From assembly GCF_007827795.1 (NCBI RefSeq), contig NZ_VITI01000008.1, positions 62,001 through 126,000 of the forward strand: DNA of 64,000 nucleotides, written 5' to 3'. Of the stretch, positions 18,594-27,626 are shown in pieces. The notes below the pieces were generated by a model. It saw only the letters and a list, made by a program, of their open reading frames with translations, did no database searches and was not told the DNA's origin. The stretch's first letter is position 1, and every line of letters begins with the position of its first letter. A program made the translations under genes and the position numbers. Origin of the DNA: Azospirillum brasilense (lineage in GTDB: Bacteria > Pseudomonadota > Alphaproteobacteria > Azospirillales > Azospirillaceae).

Positions 18594-20039
18594 ATGCGCG
18601 AAACCACCCCCATCACGGTCGCCCGCGGCGACGGCATCGGTCCGGAGATCACCGACGCGGTGCTTCACGTGATGGAGGCCGCCGGCGCCCGCCTGAAGGT
18701 GGAGGAGGTGCCGGCGGGCGAGCAGGTCTACCGCCGCGGCCATCTGGGCGGGCTGGACGCCGCCGGCTGGGGGTCGATCCGCCGCACCCGCGTCTTCTTG
18801 AAGGGGCCGATCACCACGCCCCAGGGCTACGGCAACAAGTCGCTGAACGTCACCGCGCGCACCACGCTCGGGCTGTTCGCCAACGTGCGGCCCTGCGTGT
18901 CGCACCATCCCTATGTCCGCACGCGGCACCCGCGCATGGATGTGGTCATCATCCGCGAGAACGAGGAGGACCTCTACGCCGGGATCGAGCACCGCCAGAC
19001 CGACGAGGTGATCCAGTCGGTCAAGCTGATCTCCCGGCCGGGGTCGGAGCGCATCGTGCGCTACGCCTTCGACTACGCCCGCGCCAATCACCGGCGCAAG
19101 GTGACGGCCTTCGTCAAGGACAACGTCATGAAGATGACGGACGGGCTGTTCCTGAAAATCTTCAACGAGATCGCCGCCGAATTTCCGGAGATCAAGGCCG
19201 ATCACCTGATCGTCGACATCGGCGCCGCCCGTCTGGCCGACCAGCCGGAACGCTTCGACGTGATCGTGACGCTGAACCTCTACGGCGACATCGTGTCGGA
19301 CATCGCCGCCCAGATCACTGGCTCGGTCGGGCTGGCCGGCTCCGCCAACATCGGCGATGCCTGCGCCATGTTCGAAGCGATCCACGGCTCGGCGCCCATG
19401 ATCGCGGGGCAGGGGATCGCCAACCCGTCGGGCCTGCTGATGGCCGCGGTGATGATGCTGGTCCACATCGGGCAGGGCGACGTGGCGGCGCGCATCCACA
19501 ACGCCTGGCTCAAGACCATCGAGGACGGCGTCCACACCGTGGACATCTTCAACCGCGGAGTCAGCCGCCAGCGCGTCGGCACCCACGCCTTCGCCGACGC
19601 GGTGGTGGAGCGGCTGGGCCAGATGCCGGTGACTCTGCCGACCGTCGGCTACGCCGTCACCGCGCGGCCCGCCTATGAATCCGGGGTGCGGCTGTCGCCC
19701 CGCCGCAAGGCGGTGAAGGAGCTGGTGGGGGTGGACGTGTTCCTGCACTGGCCGGGCGGCAACCCGGACGAACTGGCCGGGCTGGTCCTGCCGGTGGGCA
19801 CGCCGGCGCTGCGGCTGTCCAGCATCTCCAACCGTTCGCAGAAGGTCTGGCCGGAGGGCAACATCGGCGTCTTCTGCACCGACCATTGGCGCTGCCGCTT
19901 CCTGGCGCCGGAGGGCGTGGCGGTCGGCCACCCCGACATCGTCGAGCTTCTGTCGGGACTCGCCCGCGCTGGGCTGGACTTCACCCAGACCGAGAACCTG
20001 TGCAACTTCGACGGCAAGTCCGGCTTCTCGGCCACCTGA
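18594..20039 (+). CDS. isocitrate dehydrogenase, long Thermus/Rickettsia type
   Basis: The enzyme oxidises isocitrate to 2-oxoglutarate. The N-terminal dehydrogenase fold has ITVARGDGIGPEIT, the substrate loop GPITTPQGYGNKSLNVTAR, IIRENEEDLYAGIEHRQTD and VKDNVMKMTDGLF. Metal-binding Asp and cofactor motifs follow (LNLYGDIVSDIAAQ and EAIHGSAPMIAGQGIANPSG). An extra ~140-residue C-terminal domain (from about residue 340) is typical of the ~480-residue subfamily and absent from other types. A second, unrelated-subfamily enzyme lies 3.3 kb away. Cofactor preference cannot be told by eye. Confidence 0.9.
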   Translation: MRETTPITVARGDGIGPEITDAVLHVMEAAGARLKVEEVPAGEQVYRRGHLGGLDAAGWGSIRRTRVFLKGPITTPQGYGNKSLNVTARTTLGLFANVRPCVSHHPYVRTRHPRMDVVIIRENEEDLYAGIEHRQTDEVIQSVKLISRPGSERIVRYAFDYARANHRRKVTAFVKDNVMKMTDGLFLKIFNEIAAEFPEIKADHLIVDIGAARLADQPERFDVIVTLNLYGDIVSDIAAQITGSVGLAGSANIGDACAMFEAIHGSAPMIAGQGIANPSGLLMAAVMMLVHIGQGDVAARIHNAWLKTIEDGVHTVDIFNRGVSRQRVGTHAFADAVVERLGQMPVTLPTVGYAVTARPAYESGVRLSPRRKAVKELVGVDVFLHWPGGNPDELAGLVLPVGTPALRLSSISNRSQKVWPEGNIGVFCTDHWRCRFLAPEGVAVGHPDIVELLSGLARAGLDFTQTENLCNFDGKSGFSAT

Positions 20040-20077
20040 ACTGCGAAGCGGTGGACGAGACGGGGCCGCGACGCGGT

Positions 20078-20103
20078 GGAATAATCCGCCTCCGCCGGGC
20101 GTC
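20078..20103 (+). promoter_or_regulatory. possible ECF-type promoter before the sigma gene
   Basis: GGAAT and CGTC are separated by 17 bases, resembling the GGAAC / CGTT pair recognised by many ECF sigma factors, which often control their own genes. The match is imperfect. Confidence 0.3.
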
Positions 20104-20142
20104 CAGACGGGCAGGATATCCTTCCAAGGGGAGCGCCGCCGC

Positions 20143-20709
20143 ATGCCTCCACCAAAGCCGCCCCCCGACCTTTCTTCAGGGAACGGCCCCCCAGCCAATG
20201 GGCCGGTGGACGAGCGGGCCATCGCCGCGCAGGTGCCGCGGTTGCGCCGCTACGCCGCAGCACTGGCCGGCAACCTGTCCGACGCCGACGACCTCGTGCA
20301 GGACTGCATCGAGAAGGCGCTGGTCAACCGGCACACGCTGCGGGACGTCACCCGGCTCGGCGGCTGGCTGCTGTCGATCCTGCACAACCTGCACGTTTCC
20401 GGCCTGCGCTGGCGCCGCCGCCGCGGGCCGGAGGTGCCGGTGGAGGATCTGGCCAACGATCTGGCGCTCAGCGCCGCCCCCGCCGACCGGGCGGAGGTGC
20501 GGGATTTCGTGCGTGCCTTCAACCAGCTGTCGGAGGAACACCGGGCCGTGCTGCTGCTGACCGGGCTGGAGGGGCTGTCCTACCGCGAGGCGGCGGAGGT
20601 GTTGGGGGTTCCGGTGGGAACCGTCATGTCGCGGCTGGCCCGGGCGCGGGAACGACTGCGCGTCCTGCTGGACGGCGGGACGGAACAGGCGGTGAGGAGG
20701 ATCAAGTGA
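20143..20709 (+). CDS. ECF-family RNA polymerase sigma factor
   Basis: The 188-residue factor has region 2 (VPRLRRYAAALAGNLSDADDLVQDCIEKAL) after a Pro-rich N-terminal extension, and region 4 with the helix-turn-helix LSYREAAEVLGVPVGTVMSRLARARERL. The stop overlaps the ATG of the next gene (TGATG), so the two are translationally coupled. The pairing with a membrane anti-sigma factor indicates stress-type control. Confidence 0.92.
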   Translation: MPPPKPPPDLSSGNGPPANGPVDERAIAAQVPRLRRYAAALAGNLSDADDLVQDCIEKALVNRHTLRDVTRLGGWLLSILHNLHVSGLRWRRRRGPEVPVEDLANDLALSAAPADRAEVRDFVRAFNQLSEEHRAVLLLTGLEGLSYREAAEVLGVPVGTVMSRLARARERLRVLLDGGTEQAVRRIK

Positions 20710-21500
20710 TGGACACCGAACCGGACGCTCCGGTGACCGAAGCCGACCTTCACGCCTGGATGGACGGCGAATTGCCGGAGGAACGGCGCGGCGAGGTCGA
20801 GCGCCATCTCGCGGGCAACCCCGATCTGGCTCGCCGCTTCGAACGCTACCGTGCCCAGCGGACGATGCTCAAGGGAACCTTCGGCCCGTTGATCGACCGT
20901 CCGTTGCCGGCGGCCCTGGTGCCGCCCTACGACCGCGCGGCGGTCCGGCCGGCGGTGCGCCCGCGCCGATGGCTTCCGGCGCTGGCCGCCGCGGCGGTCG
21001 TGCTGGTCTTCGTCGCCGGTGGGGCGGGCGGCTGGTGGCTGCGCGGCTGGACCGGCGGCGCGGCCGGCGGCGGCGCGGCCTTCGTCGCCGACGCGGTGGC
21101 CGCGCACCGCGTCTTCGCGGTGGAGGTCCGCCATCCCGTGGAGGTCGGCGCCGACCAGGAGGCGCATCTGGTGGGCTGGCTGTCCAAGCGCCTGGGAAAG
21201 CCCCTGCAGGCGCCGCGGCTGGCCGGCAAGGGCTATGATCTGGTGGGCGGCCGGCTGCTGTCCGACGCGCGGGGACCGGCGGCCCAGCTCATGTACCAGG
21301 ATGCGGCCGGTCGCCGCATCACCCTCTACATCCGCTCGGCCTCCGACGCGCCGGACACGTCCTTCCGGTTTGCCCAGGACGGCAACGTCCAGGCTTTCTA
21401 CTGGCGGGACAACGGTTTGGCGTGGGCGGTAACGGGTGACCTCGACCGAGTGACCCTTTCGGCCATAGCCGAGGAGGTGTACGGCGCGTTGAACTCATAA
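20709..21500 (+). CDS. membrane-anchored anti-sigma factor
   Basis: The ~263-residue protein begins with a cytoplasmic anti-sigma domain (EADLHAWMDGELPEERRGEVERHL). One membrane segment follows at about residues 88-110 (ALAAAAVVLVFVAGGAGGWWL), then a periplasmic domain of ~145 residues with HPVEVGADQEAHLVGWLSKRL. It lacks the HxxxCxxC zinc motif of ZAS domains. By gene order it restrains the sigma factor upstream; the periplasmic part is the likely sensor. Confidence 0.88.
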   Translation: MDTEPDAPVTEADLHAWMDGELPEERRGEVERHLAGNPDLARRFERYRAQRTMLKGTFGPLIDRPLPAALVPPYDRAAVRPAVRPRRWLPALAAAAVVLVFVAGGAGGWWLRGWTGGAAGGGAAFVADAVAAHRVFAVEVRHPVEVGADQEAHLVGWLSKRLGKPLQAPRLAGKGYDLVGGRLLSDARGPAAQLMYQDAAGRRITLYIRSASDAPDTSFRFAQDGNVQAFYWRDNGLAWAVTGDLDRVTLSAIAEEVYGALNS

Positions 21501-21551
21501 CACCCACAGACTTATGCACAGGAATGTTGCGCAAGCCCCCTATCCCTCTAT

Positions 21552-21575
21552 CCGGCCATCTGGTAGGTTGGCCGG
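21552..21575 (+). terminator. weak hairpin after the anti-sigma gene
   Basis: CCGGCCA and TGGCCGG can pair across a 10-base loop about 50 bases after the stop; no T-run follows. Confidence 0.35.
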
Positions 21576-21675
21576 CGTTGGGCACAAAATATTGCGCCTT
21601 ATGGAAAACGGCCGTCTGGTCGGAAGGTATATTGGTTAACCAAGTCACCGGTTACCGGACCACGGGAGACAGGGG

Positions 21676-22059
21676 ATGAGTTGGACGGACGAACGGGTTC
21701 AGCAGCTTAAGGACCTCTGGGCCCAGGGGCTGAGCGCGAGTGAAATCGCGGACATCCTGGGCGACATCACCCGCAACGCGGTGATCGGGAAGGCGCACCG
21801 GCTCGGCTTGTCGGGACGGCCGTCGCCGATCAAGAAGAAGCCGACCCGCGGCGCGACGATCCTGGCTTTGACCGAGCGCATGTGCAAGTGGCCGGTCGGC
21901 GATCCGAAGCACCAGGACTTCCATTTCTGCGGCAAGCCCTCGCTGCCCGGCCTGCCTTACTGCGCCGAGCACGCGGCGGTGGCCTACCAGCCGGCCTCCT
22001 CCGGCAAGAAGCGCGACGAGGAGCGCAACACCGGCGCGCGCAACGTCGGCGCCGCATAA
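21676..22059 (+). CDS. gcrA: GcrA-family cell-cycle regulator
   Basis: GcrA binds GANTC-methylated promoters and the housekeeping sigma factor and drives cell-cycle genes. The 127-residue protein starts with the diagnostic MSWTDERVQQLKDLWAQGLSASEIA and the recognition helix TRNAVIGKAHRLGLSGR. The C-terminal module has CKWPVGDP and FCGKPSLPGLPYCAEH. It is shorter than the Caulobacter protein (about 170 residues), mainly in the linker. An AGACAGGGG leader gives the ATG. With CckA at the left edge, two arms of the alphaproteobacterial cell-cycle network lie in this window. Confidence 0.93.
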   Translation: MSWTDERVQQLKDLWAQGLSASEIADILGDITRNAVIGKAHRLGLSGRPSPIKKKPTRGATILALTERMCKWPVGDPKHQDFHFCGKPSLPGLPYCAEHAAVAYQPASSGKKRDEERNTGARNVGAA

Positions 22060-22137
22060 AATCCGCCGGATTTCCGGATTTCGGGCGCTCTTCGGGCGGG
22101 CGCCCGCCCGACGCGACCACCTCTCCATCGGCGCCGA

Positions 22138-22746
22138 TCAAATGGGTGCCGAGGTGATCGCCCACCAGCTTCCGGCGACCAGCATCGCCGAGACACCCGC
22201 CGCCGCCACGCCCAGACCCAGACCGGCGGCGACCGCAAGACCGTCCTTCACGATCAACCCCAGCGCGATCATCAGCACCGCCAGACCGGGCAGGGTGTTG
22301 CCGAACGGGATGGGCAGGGCGATCAGAACACCCATCGCCAGCACGAAGATGCCCAGCGGCCGCATCACCCCTTGATGGGTCAGGGACGGCCAGCGCGTGC
22401 GCAGCCGGGCCTCCAGCCGCTCGACCAGTGGCGTTCCCTTCTCCACGATCTTTTCAAGCGTGGTGCGCGCCACGCGGCGGCGCCCGATCCAGCCCGGCAC
22501 CTCCAGCCGGTCGCGGCCCACGATCATCTGAATCGCCACCAGCGCCAGCACCGTGCCGAAGATCATTCCCGCCGGCAGCCCCGGCGTCGGAACCACGGCG
22601 GGAATCGCCAGCGCCAGCAGCAGGAAGCCCGGCGCGCGGTCGCCGAGATGGCCCAGGACCGCCCCCAGCGACGGCTTGTCGCCGGTCATGCGTCCGTGCA
22701 GCCGTTTGAGCAGCGCGGACGCCCGAGCCGGGTCCTTCGTGTCCAT
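22138..22746 (-). CDS. ExoD-family membrane protein
   Basis: The ~202-residue protein has the ExoD layout: an N-terminal cytoplasmic stretch (LHGRMTGDKPSLGAVLGHLGDR) followed by LLLALAIPAVVPTPGLPAGM, two central amphipathic helices, and C-terminal membrane helices (MRPLGIFVLAMGVLIALPIPFGNTLPGLAV). In Rhizobium, exoD mutants are altered in exopolysaccharide and alkaline tolerance. The ATG start gives MDTKDPARAS; an upstream in-frame TTG is less likely. Confidence 0.85.
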   Translation of the reverse strand: MDTKDPARASALLKRLHGRMTGDKPSLGAVLGHLGDRAPGFLLLALAIPAVVPTPGLPAGMIFGTVLALVAIQMIVGRDRLEVPGWIGRRRVARTTLEKIVEKGTPLVERLEARLRTRWPSLTHQGVMRPLGIFVLAMGVLIALPIPFGNTLPGLAVLMIALGLIVKDGLAVAAGLGLGVAAAGVSAMLVAGSWWAITSAPI

Positions 22747-22836
22747 GACCTGTTCCAACCCCCTGTTCCATCATCGTCGCGTGGATGTGGTGGCGCGTGC
22801 GCTCGCAGGAAAGGGGGGGGCGGGGCAAGGCGGGGA

Positions 22837-23217
22837 TCAGTACTCCTCGACCTCGTGCTTCAACTGCACCAGACGGCCGCTCAACAGCGAGAGCATCAGC
22901 TGCACCACCATCTCGTGGACGATCAGCGTGTGGGTGTTGCCGCTGTCCTGCATGTGCTGGCGCAGCGCCTCGCGCACCTTCGGCACGCCGGTCACGTCGA
23001 TCAGCACGTCCACCGCCTCGCCGAGGCGGGCGAGGTCCATGAAGTCGGTCGTGGTGGCAACGCCCCGCTCGCGGGCGAGCCGCATGCCGGGCGCCTCGGC
23101 GTCCAGGTCGGCGACGCCGAGAATCTCGACGAAGGAAGCGTCCAGAAGCTGCGTCAGCAGGGGCGTTCCGGTTTCGCCGGCGCCGATCACGGCGATGCGG
23201 AAGATGTCCTTGGCCAT
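22837..23217 (-). CDS. small stand-alone Rossmann NAD-binding protein
   Basis: The 126-residue protein is only a nucleotide-binding half: FRIAVIGAGETGTPLLTQLLD is the glycine-rich loop and ILGVADLD the acidic strand end. It then shows VDVLIDVTGVPKVREAL, as in the N-domains of homoserine or inositol dehydrogenases. The C-terminal catalytic domain is missing; instead it ends in a helix rich in Leu/Met (VQLMLSLLSGRLVQLKHEVEEY). It may be a regulatory NAD(P) sensor rather than an enzyme. It lies between exoD and icd on the same strand. Confidence 0.7.
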   Translation of the reverse strand: MAKDIFRIAVIGAGETGTPLLTQLLDASFVEILGVADLDAEAPGMRLARERGVATTTDFMDLARLGEAVDVLIDVTGVPKVREALRQHMQDSGNTHTLIVHEMVVQLMLSLLSGRLVQLKHEVEEY

Positions 23218-23274
23218 GGGAAAGTCTCGAATTCCGGTTTGTCAGCTCCGCGCCGGCGTCACGCCGCGCGGGCA

Positions 23275-23304
23275 AGAAAAAAGCGGGGAGTCGAAACTCC
23301 CCGC
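23275..23304 (-). terminator. rho-independent terminator of icd
   Basis: GCGGGGAGT pairs with ACTCCCCGC around a four-base loop. On the minus strand the hairpin is followed by six T residues. It stands 70 bases after the icd stop. Confidence 0.92.
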
Positions 23305-23373
23305 CGCAACCTTACATCGACCGGGCGTCCCGTTTGACCGGGACGCGTCGTCGCACCTGACGCGGAATGCGCG

Positions 23374-24597
23374 TTACGCCCAGGCAGCCATCTTCTTCTG
23401 CAGGTTCTCGTCCAGCTTGTCGAGGAACTGCTTGGTGGTCAGCCAGGGCTGATCCGGACCGATGAGGATCGCCAGATCCTTGGTCATGAAGCCCGACTCG
23501 ACGGTCTCGACGCAGACGCGCTCCAGCGTCTCGGCGAACTTCACGACGTCCGGCGTGTTGTCGAACTTGCCGCGGTAGGCCAGGCCCTGCGTCCAGGCAT
23601 AGATCGAGGCGATCGGGTTGGTGGAGGTTTCCTTGCCCTTCTGGTGCTCGCGGTAATGGCGGGTCACCGTGCCGTGAGCGGCCTCCGCCTCGACGGTCTT
23701 GCCGTCCGGCGTGATCAGCACCGAGGTCATCAGGCCCAGCGAGCCGAAGCCCTGCGCCACGATGTCCGACTGCACGTCGCCGTCGTAGTTCTTGCAGGCC
23801 CACACGAAGCCGCCTTCCCACTTCAGGGCCGATGCCACCATGTCGTCGATCAGGCGGTGCTCGTAGACGAGGCCCTTGGCCTTGAACTGGGCGGCGTAAT
23901 GCTCGTCGAACACCTTCTGGAAGATGTCCTTGAAGCGCCCGTCATAGGCCTTGAGGATCGTGTTCTTGGTGGACAGATAGACCGGATAGCCGCGCTCCAG
24001 GCCATACATGAAGCTGGAGTGGGCGAAGCCCTCGATCGACTCGTCCAGGTTGTACATGCCCATGGCGACGCCGGAGGCGGGGAAATCATACACCTCGTGC
24101 TCGATCGGCTCGCCGCCGCCTTCCGGCACCCACTTGATCGTCAGCTTGCCCTTGCCGGGGACGACGAAGTCGGTGGCCTTGTACTGATCGCCGAAGGCGT
24201 GGCGGCCAATGATGATCGGCTTGGTCCAGCCCGGCACATAGCGCGGAACGTTGGAGCAGACGATCGGCTCGCGGAAGACGGTGCCGCCCAGGATGTTGCG
24301 GATCGTGCCATTCGGCGACTTCCACATCTTCTTGAGGCTGAACTCCGTCACCCGCGCTTCGTCCGGGGTGATGGTCGCGCACTTGACGCCGACGCCGTAC
24401 TGCTTGATCGCGTTGGCCGACTCGACCGTCACCCGGTCGTCGGTCTTGTCGCGGTTCTCGATGCCGAGATCGTAGTATTTCAGGTCGATGTCGAGGTACG
24501 GCAGGATCAACTTGTCCTTGATGAACTGCCAGATGATGCGCGTCATCTCGTCGCCGTCGAGTTCGACGACCGGATTGGCTACCTTGATCTTCGTCAT
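23374..24597 (-). CDS. icd: NADP-dependent isocitrate dehydrogenase (dimeric, eukaryote-like type)
   Basis: This TCA-cycle enzyme converts isocitrate to 2-oxoglutarate with NADP. The 407-residue protein begins [23 protein letters not shown]. It has [52 protein letters not shown] and [20 protein letters not shown] (metal Asp residues). [17 protein letters not shown] is the cofactor loop that favours NADP. The ATG was chosen over an upstream start because it matches the family. A terminator follows. It is a different subfamily from the other isocitrate dehydrogenase in the window. Confidence 0.97.
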   Translation of the reverse strand: MTKIKVANPVVELDGDEMTRIIWQFIKDKLILPYLDIDLKYYDLGIENRDKTDDRVTVESANAIKQYGVGVKCATITPDEARVTEFSLKKMWKSPNGTIRNILGGTVFREPIVCSNVPRYVPGWTKPIIIGRHAFGDQYKATDFVVPGKGKLTIKWVPEGGGEPIEHEVYDFPASGVAMGMYNLDESIEGFAHSSFMYGLERGYPVYLSTKNTILKAYDGRFKDIFQKVFDEHYAAQFKAKGLVYEHRLIDDMVASALKWEGGFVWACKNYDGDVQSDIVAQGFGSLGLMTSVLITPDGKTVEAEAAHGTVTRHYREHQKGKETSTNPIASIYAWTQGLAYRGKFDNTPDVVKFAETLERVCVETVESGFMTKDLAILIGPDQPWLTTKQFLDKLDENLQKKMAAWA

Positions 24598-24837
24598 GGG
24601 TGCGAGTTCTCCCCGAACGGGTAGGGGTTGTCTTATGCTTGGACGCCGGGCGCGCTGTGCGAGGGCACGGGCCGGGACGTCCATCCGAAGACGGGCCCCG
24701 GTTCCCCGGACGGAAACGGATGGCGGTTATATAGCACCGGGGCACCGCCGAAAGAAAGGACCGCGGGGCATCAAAACAGACGATATCGCGCTGAAAACGG
24801 CGCGATTTACGCGATCTGGTCCTACCACTTGGATTTT

Positions 24838-25422
24838 TTAGAGCTTTTGTGTGGGAATCTTCAACGCGGGCTCCGGTTCATGGGCCAGTGCGGCGAACAC
24901 GTCGTCCACGTCATCGACAATGGTGAACAGCGCGCGGTGCGCCGGCTGGGTGAAACCCTGCGCCACCGTATGGTCGATCAGGCCGAACAGCGGACGCCAA
25001 TAGCCGTCCACGTCCACGATCACCACCGGCTTGTCGTGCAGGCCCAGCTGCTTCCAGGTCAGGATCTCGAACGCCTCGTCCAGCGTGCCGAGACCGCCCG
25101 GCAGCACTATGAAGGCGTCGGCCCGGTCCACCATCATGCGTTTGCGGGTGTGCATGCTGTCGACGACGAGCAGCTCGGCCAAGCCGGTGTGCTCGATCTC
25201 GGCGGACTGGATGTGCTCCGGGATGATGCCGACGACCTGGCCCCCGGCGGCGAGTGCCGCGTCGGCGGCGATGCCCATCAGCCCGACGCGCCCGCCGCCG
25301 TAGATCAGCTGGATGCCGCGCCGCGCCAGCCCGTCGCCCAACATATGGGCGGCCTCCTTGTGGACAGCGGCGACGCGGCTGGATGAGCCGCAATAGACGC
25401 AGACGGAATTCGGGGCTTTCAT
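24838..25422 (-). CDS. LOG-family (TIGR00730) protein, cytokinin-activating type
   Basis: The 194-residue protein has the family opening SVCVYCGSSSR, the glycine-rich YGGGRVGLMGIAADAAL and the diagnostic PGGLGTLDE motif, plus MHTRKRMM. LOG enzymes hydrolyse nucleoside 5'-monophosphates and in plants release active cytokinin; many bacterial relatives were misnamed lysine decarboxylases. In a plant-associated organism it could contribute cytokinin, but it may only clean up nucleotides. Confidence 0.9.
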   Translation of the reverse strand: MKAPNSVCVYCGSSSRVAAVHKEAAHMLGDGLARRGIQLIYGGGRVGLMGIAADAALAAGGQVVGIIPEHIQSAEIEHTGLAELLVVDSMHTRKRMMVDRADAFIVLPGGLGTLDEAFEILTWKQLGLHDKPVVIVDVDGYWRPLFGLIDHTVAQGFTQPAHRALFTIVDDVDDVFAALAHEPEPALKIPTQKL

Positions 25423-25564
25423 CGCTCACCCTTTCTCGTCGAATGGGTACACGTTCCGGTGACTGTTCCGGTGCGCCCGGCGGGGTCACCTAAAGCAAGG
25501 GAATAGCAAAGCCGGGGCGGCGTCTACCCGGACATCGGACTTCAGCCCATCGGGAGGAATCATT

Positions 25565-25774
25565 ATGGACCCGCGCGTCGTCAACGCCCTGGCCGCCATC
25601 TCGGTGGCCACGTTCCTGTTTCTCGGCTTCGGCGGCGGGATCGGCTTTCTGACCGTAGGGGGCAAGGCGAACGCGGGCGGCGCCACGACGATTCAGGCGT
25701 CGGAAACCAGCCTTTCCTCGGCCGACCTGTCCTCCAGCCGCCATTCCGAGACGGTCGCCAAGTTGGAGAAGTGA
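25565..25774 (+). CDS. small single-span membrane protein, unknown
   Basis: The 69-residue protein starts MDPRVVNALAAISVATFLFLGFGGGIGFL, one membrane segment, followed by a Ser/Thr-rich hydrophilic tail. A strong GGGAGGAATCATT Shine-Dalgarno supports the start. No family is recognised. Confidence 0.55.
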   Translation: MDPRVVNALAAISVATFLFLGFGGGIGFLTVGGKANAGGATTIQASETSLSSADLSSSRHSETVAKLEK

Positions 25775-25942
25775 GCCTGGAGACGTGAGCGTGGAAACCT
25801 GCCGCCCGGCGGCGCGAAGGCGGTGCGCCGGTCCCGATGCGGCTATGCGTCTGCTCCATCGGCGGTGTTCAGTTCCACCGCCGCAATCTGCTATCCTGCC
25901 GCAAGCCGGCGTGTCCGCCGGCAATGATGCGGCGGTGCTCCG

Positions 25943-27016
25943 GTGAAGCAAGCTCTCCTGTTCGGCGGTGCGGCGACGGTCGCCGCTGCCGCCGTTGTCG
26001 CGTATCTGGCCTTCGATCCGGCGTCCGCGCCGGGCTCCCGCACCGGAACGGCCGGTTCCGGAACAACCGTCGCGCTGGGCAGCGTGTCCCCGGCCAAGCC
26101 GCCCGCGCCCGCCCCGGCAAAGGCCGCGGAAGACCCTGCCGGGCCGCGTTTCGACATCGTGCGCGTCGCCCCGGATGGCGCCACCGTGATGGCGGGCCGG
26201 GCCACGCCGGGCTCGTCGGTGACCGTCCACGACGGGGAGCGCTCGCTCGGCTCCGTCAACGCCGACGCGCGCGGCGAGTGGGTCCTCCTTCCCGATCAGC
26301 CGCTGGCCCCCGGCGCCCGTGAGCTGAGCCTGTCGGAGAAGGCGACTCCCGCCGCCGAGCCGACGCCGTCGGAGCGCGTCGTGGTGGTCGTGGTGCCCGA
26401 CTCGCCGCCCGCCACCGGCGGTGCCTCGTCGGAAGCGCCCACAGGTCCGCTGGCCGTCGCCATGCCGCGCGGCGGGCTGGGAGACGGGCAGGGCGGCAGC
26501 ACGGTCCTGCAGGCGCCGAAGGGTCCCGCCGCCCCCGCGACCCGCGGCGTAGCGGCCCCGCCGCCGCCGGGTGGCGTGTCTCTGGAAAGCATGGACTACG
26601 ACGCTTCTGGGCAGGTTGCCATGGGCGGCCGGGCGCAGCCGGGAAGCGCCGTGCAGCTCTATCTCGACAATCTGCTGGTCGGGAGCGCCCACACCGACCC
26701 GAACGGCCAGTGGCGGCTGCGTCCGGAGCGCGCCGTGCCGCCGGGCGTCTACACGCTGCGCGCCGATCAGGTGACCGACTCGGGAAAGGTCACCGCCCGC
26801 GTCGAACTGCCGGTTCAGGTGTCGGAGGTTCCGGCCAACCTGCCGGATGGTCGATCGATGGTCGTCCAGCCCGGCAACAGCCTGTGGCGGATCGCCCGCT
26901 CCACCTACGGGCACGGCGTGCAGTACACGCTGATCTACGAGGCCAACCGCGGGCAGATCCGCGACCCGGACCTGATCTATCCCGGCCAGATCTTCGCTCT
27001 GCCGGTCTCGAACTGA
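25943..27016 (+). CDS. LysM-domain protein with Ig-like domains
   Basis: The 357-residue protein begins at a GTG with one membrane segment (ALLFGGAATVAAAAVVAYLAF), then a Pro/Ala linker. Two Ig-like beta domains follow at about residues 73-130 and 213-290, each with GRAxPGS and a G-x-W strand. The C-terminal LysM is at about 302-355 (MVVQPGNSLWRIARSTYG and RDPDLIYPGQIFALP). LysM binds peptidoglycan, so the protein probably spans from the inner membrane to the wall. It is a known architecture in Rhodospirillales. Confidence 0.85.
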   Translation: MKQALLFGGAATVAAAAVVAYLAFDPASAPGSRTGTAGSGTTVALGSVSPAKPPAPAPAKAAEDPAGPRFDIVRVAPDGATVMAGRATPGSSVTVHDGERSLGSVNADARGEWVLLPDQPLAPGARELSLSEKATPAAEPTPSERVVVVVVPDSPPATGGASSEAPTGPLAVAMPRGGLGDGQGGSTVLQAPKGPAAPATRGVAAPPPPGGVSLESMDYDASGQVAMGGRAQPGSAVQLYLDNLLVGSAHTDPNGQWRLRPERAVPPGVYTLRADQVTDSGKVTARVELPVQVSEVPANLPDGRSMVVQPGNSLWRIARSTYGHGVQYTLIYEANRGQIRDPDLIYPGQIFALPVSN

Positions 27017-27034
27017 AGTTTTTTCGAACTGAGC

Positions 27035-27499
27035 TTACAGATAGGGTGCGAGCAGGCGCAGGAAGGGACGCGCCTGCTGGAGCGCGACCACGGTCTGGTG
27101 GATCAGATCCTCCGGAGTCGCCTGTCCCTCGAACTCCGCTTCGGAAAACAGCAGGATCTTCTGGGCTTCCTGGACGAGGAAGCGCGTTCCCCGCCGGTCC
27201 TGGATGCCGCGCAGGATCGCCAGAAGCTGCCGCCGCCGCTCCGGTGACTGGGCGGTGTAGGGGATGTGGCCGATCTCCGCCCACACCTGGGAGCGCGATT
27301 TCTCCCCGTCGAAGCCGACGGCGATGCTGAAGGGGAGCCCGTCGGCCATGAAGTGCAGCCGCGCCGGGCGCGGCGGCTGGGCGATGCCCAGGACGCCTTC
27401 GGGGGTCATCACGAAGGTGTCGGGGCTGAAGGGCAGGGCGGTCTGCGAGACCTGCGCGAGCGACGGCATGGCCTGAAGGCGGGCGGCGGGAACTGACAC
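27035..27499 (-). CDS. conserved hypothetical protein
   Basis: The 154-residue soluble protein has no signal peptide. It has a Pro-containing N-terminal region (FSPDTFVMTPEGVLGIAQPPRP) and a beta-rich middle (LHFMADGLPFSIAVGFDGE). A charged helical C-terminus follows (SPERRRQLLAILRGIQDRRG, then LRLLAPYL). I do not recognise a family. It is convergent with the LysM gene and divergent from psd. Confidence 0.6.
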   Translation of the reverse strand: MSVPAARLQAMPSLAQVSQTALPFSPDTFVMTPEGVLGIAQPPRPARLHFMADGLPFSIAVGFDGEKSRSQVWAEIGHIPYTAQSPERRRQLLAILRGIQDRRGTRFLVQEAQKILLFSEAEFEGQATPEDLIHQTVVALQQARPFLRLLAPYL

Positions 27500-27626
27500 G
27501 GTGGCTCGCTCATTCCTGTGGTGTCGGTGGCGTCACTCTCCACCTTCCCTGCTAAAATTCTGTAAAGGGCGGGGGATGCTGTCTAGAATGCGCCGCTCCA
27601 ACGATCCGAGGCTGAAGTAACCGGCG

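Noticed and set aside
21634-21660. CtrA-type box (TTAA-N7-TTAA) before gcrA
   Set aside because: Only one TTAACC half-site is present; the second half does not match at the required spacing.
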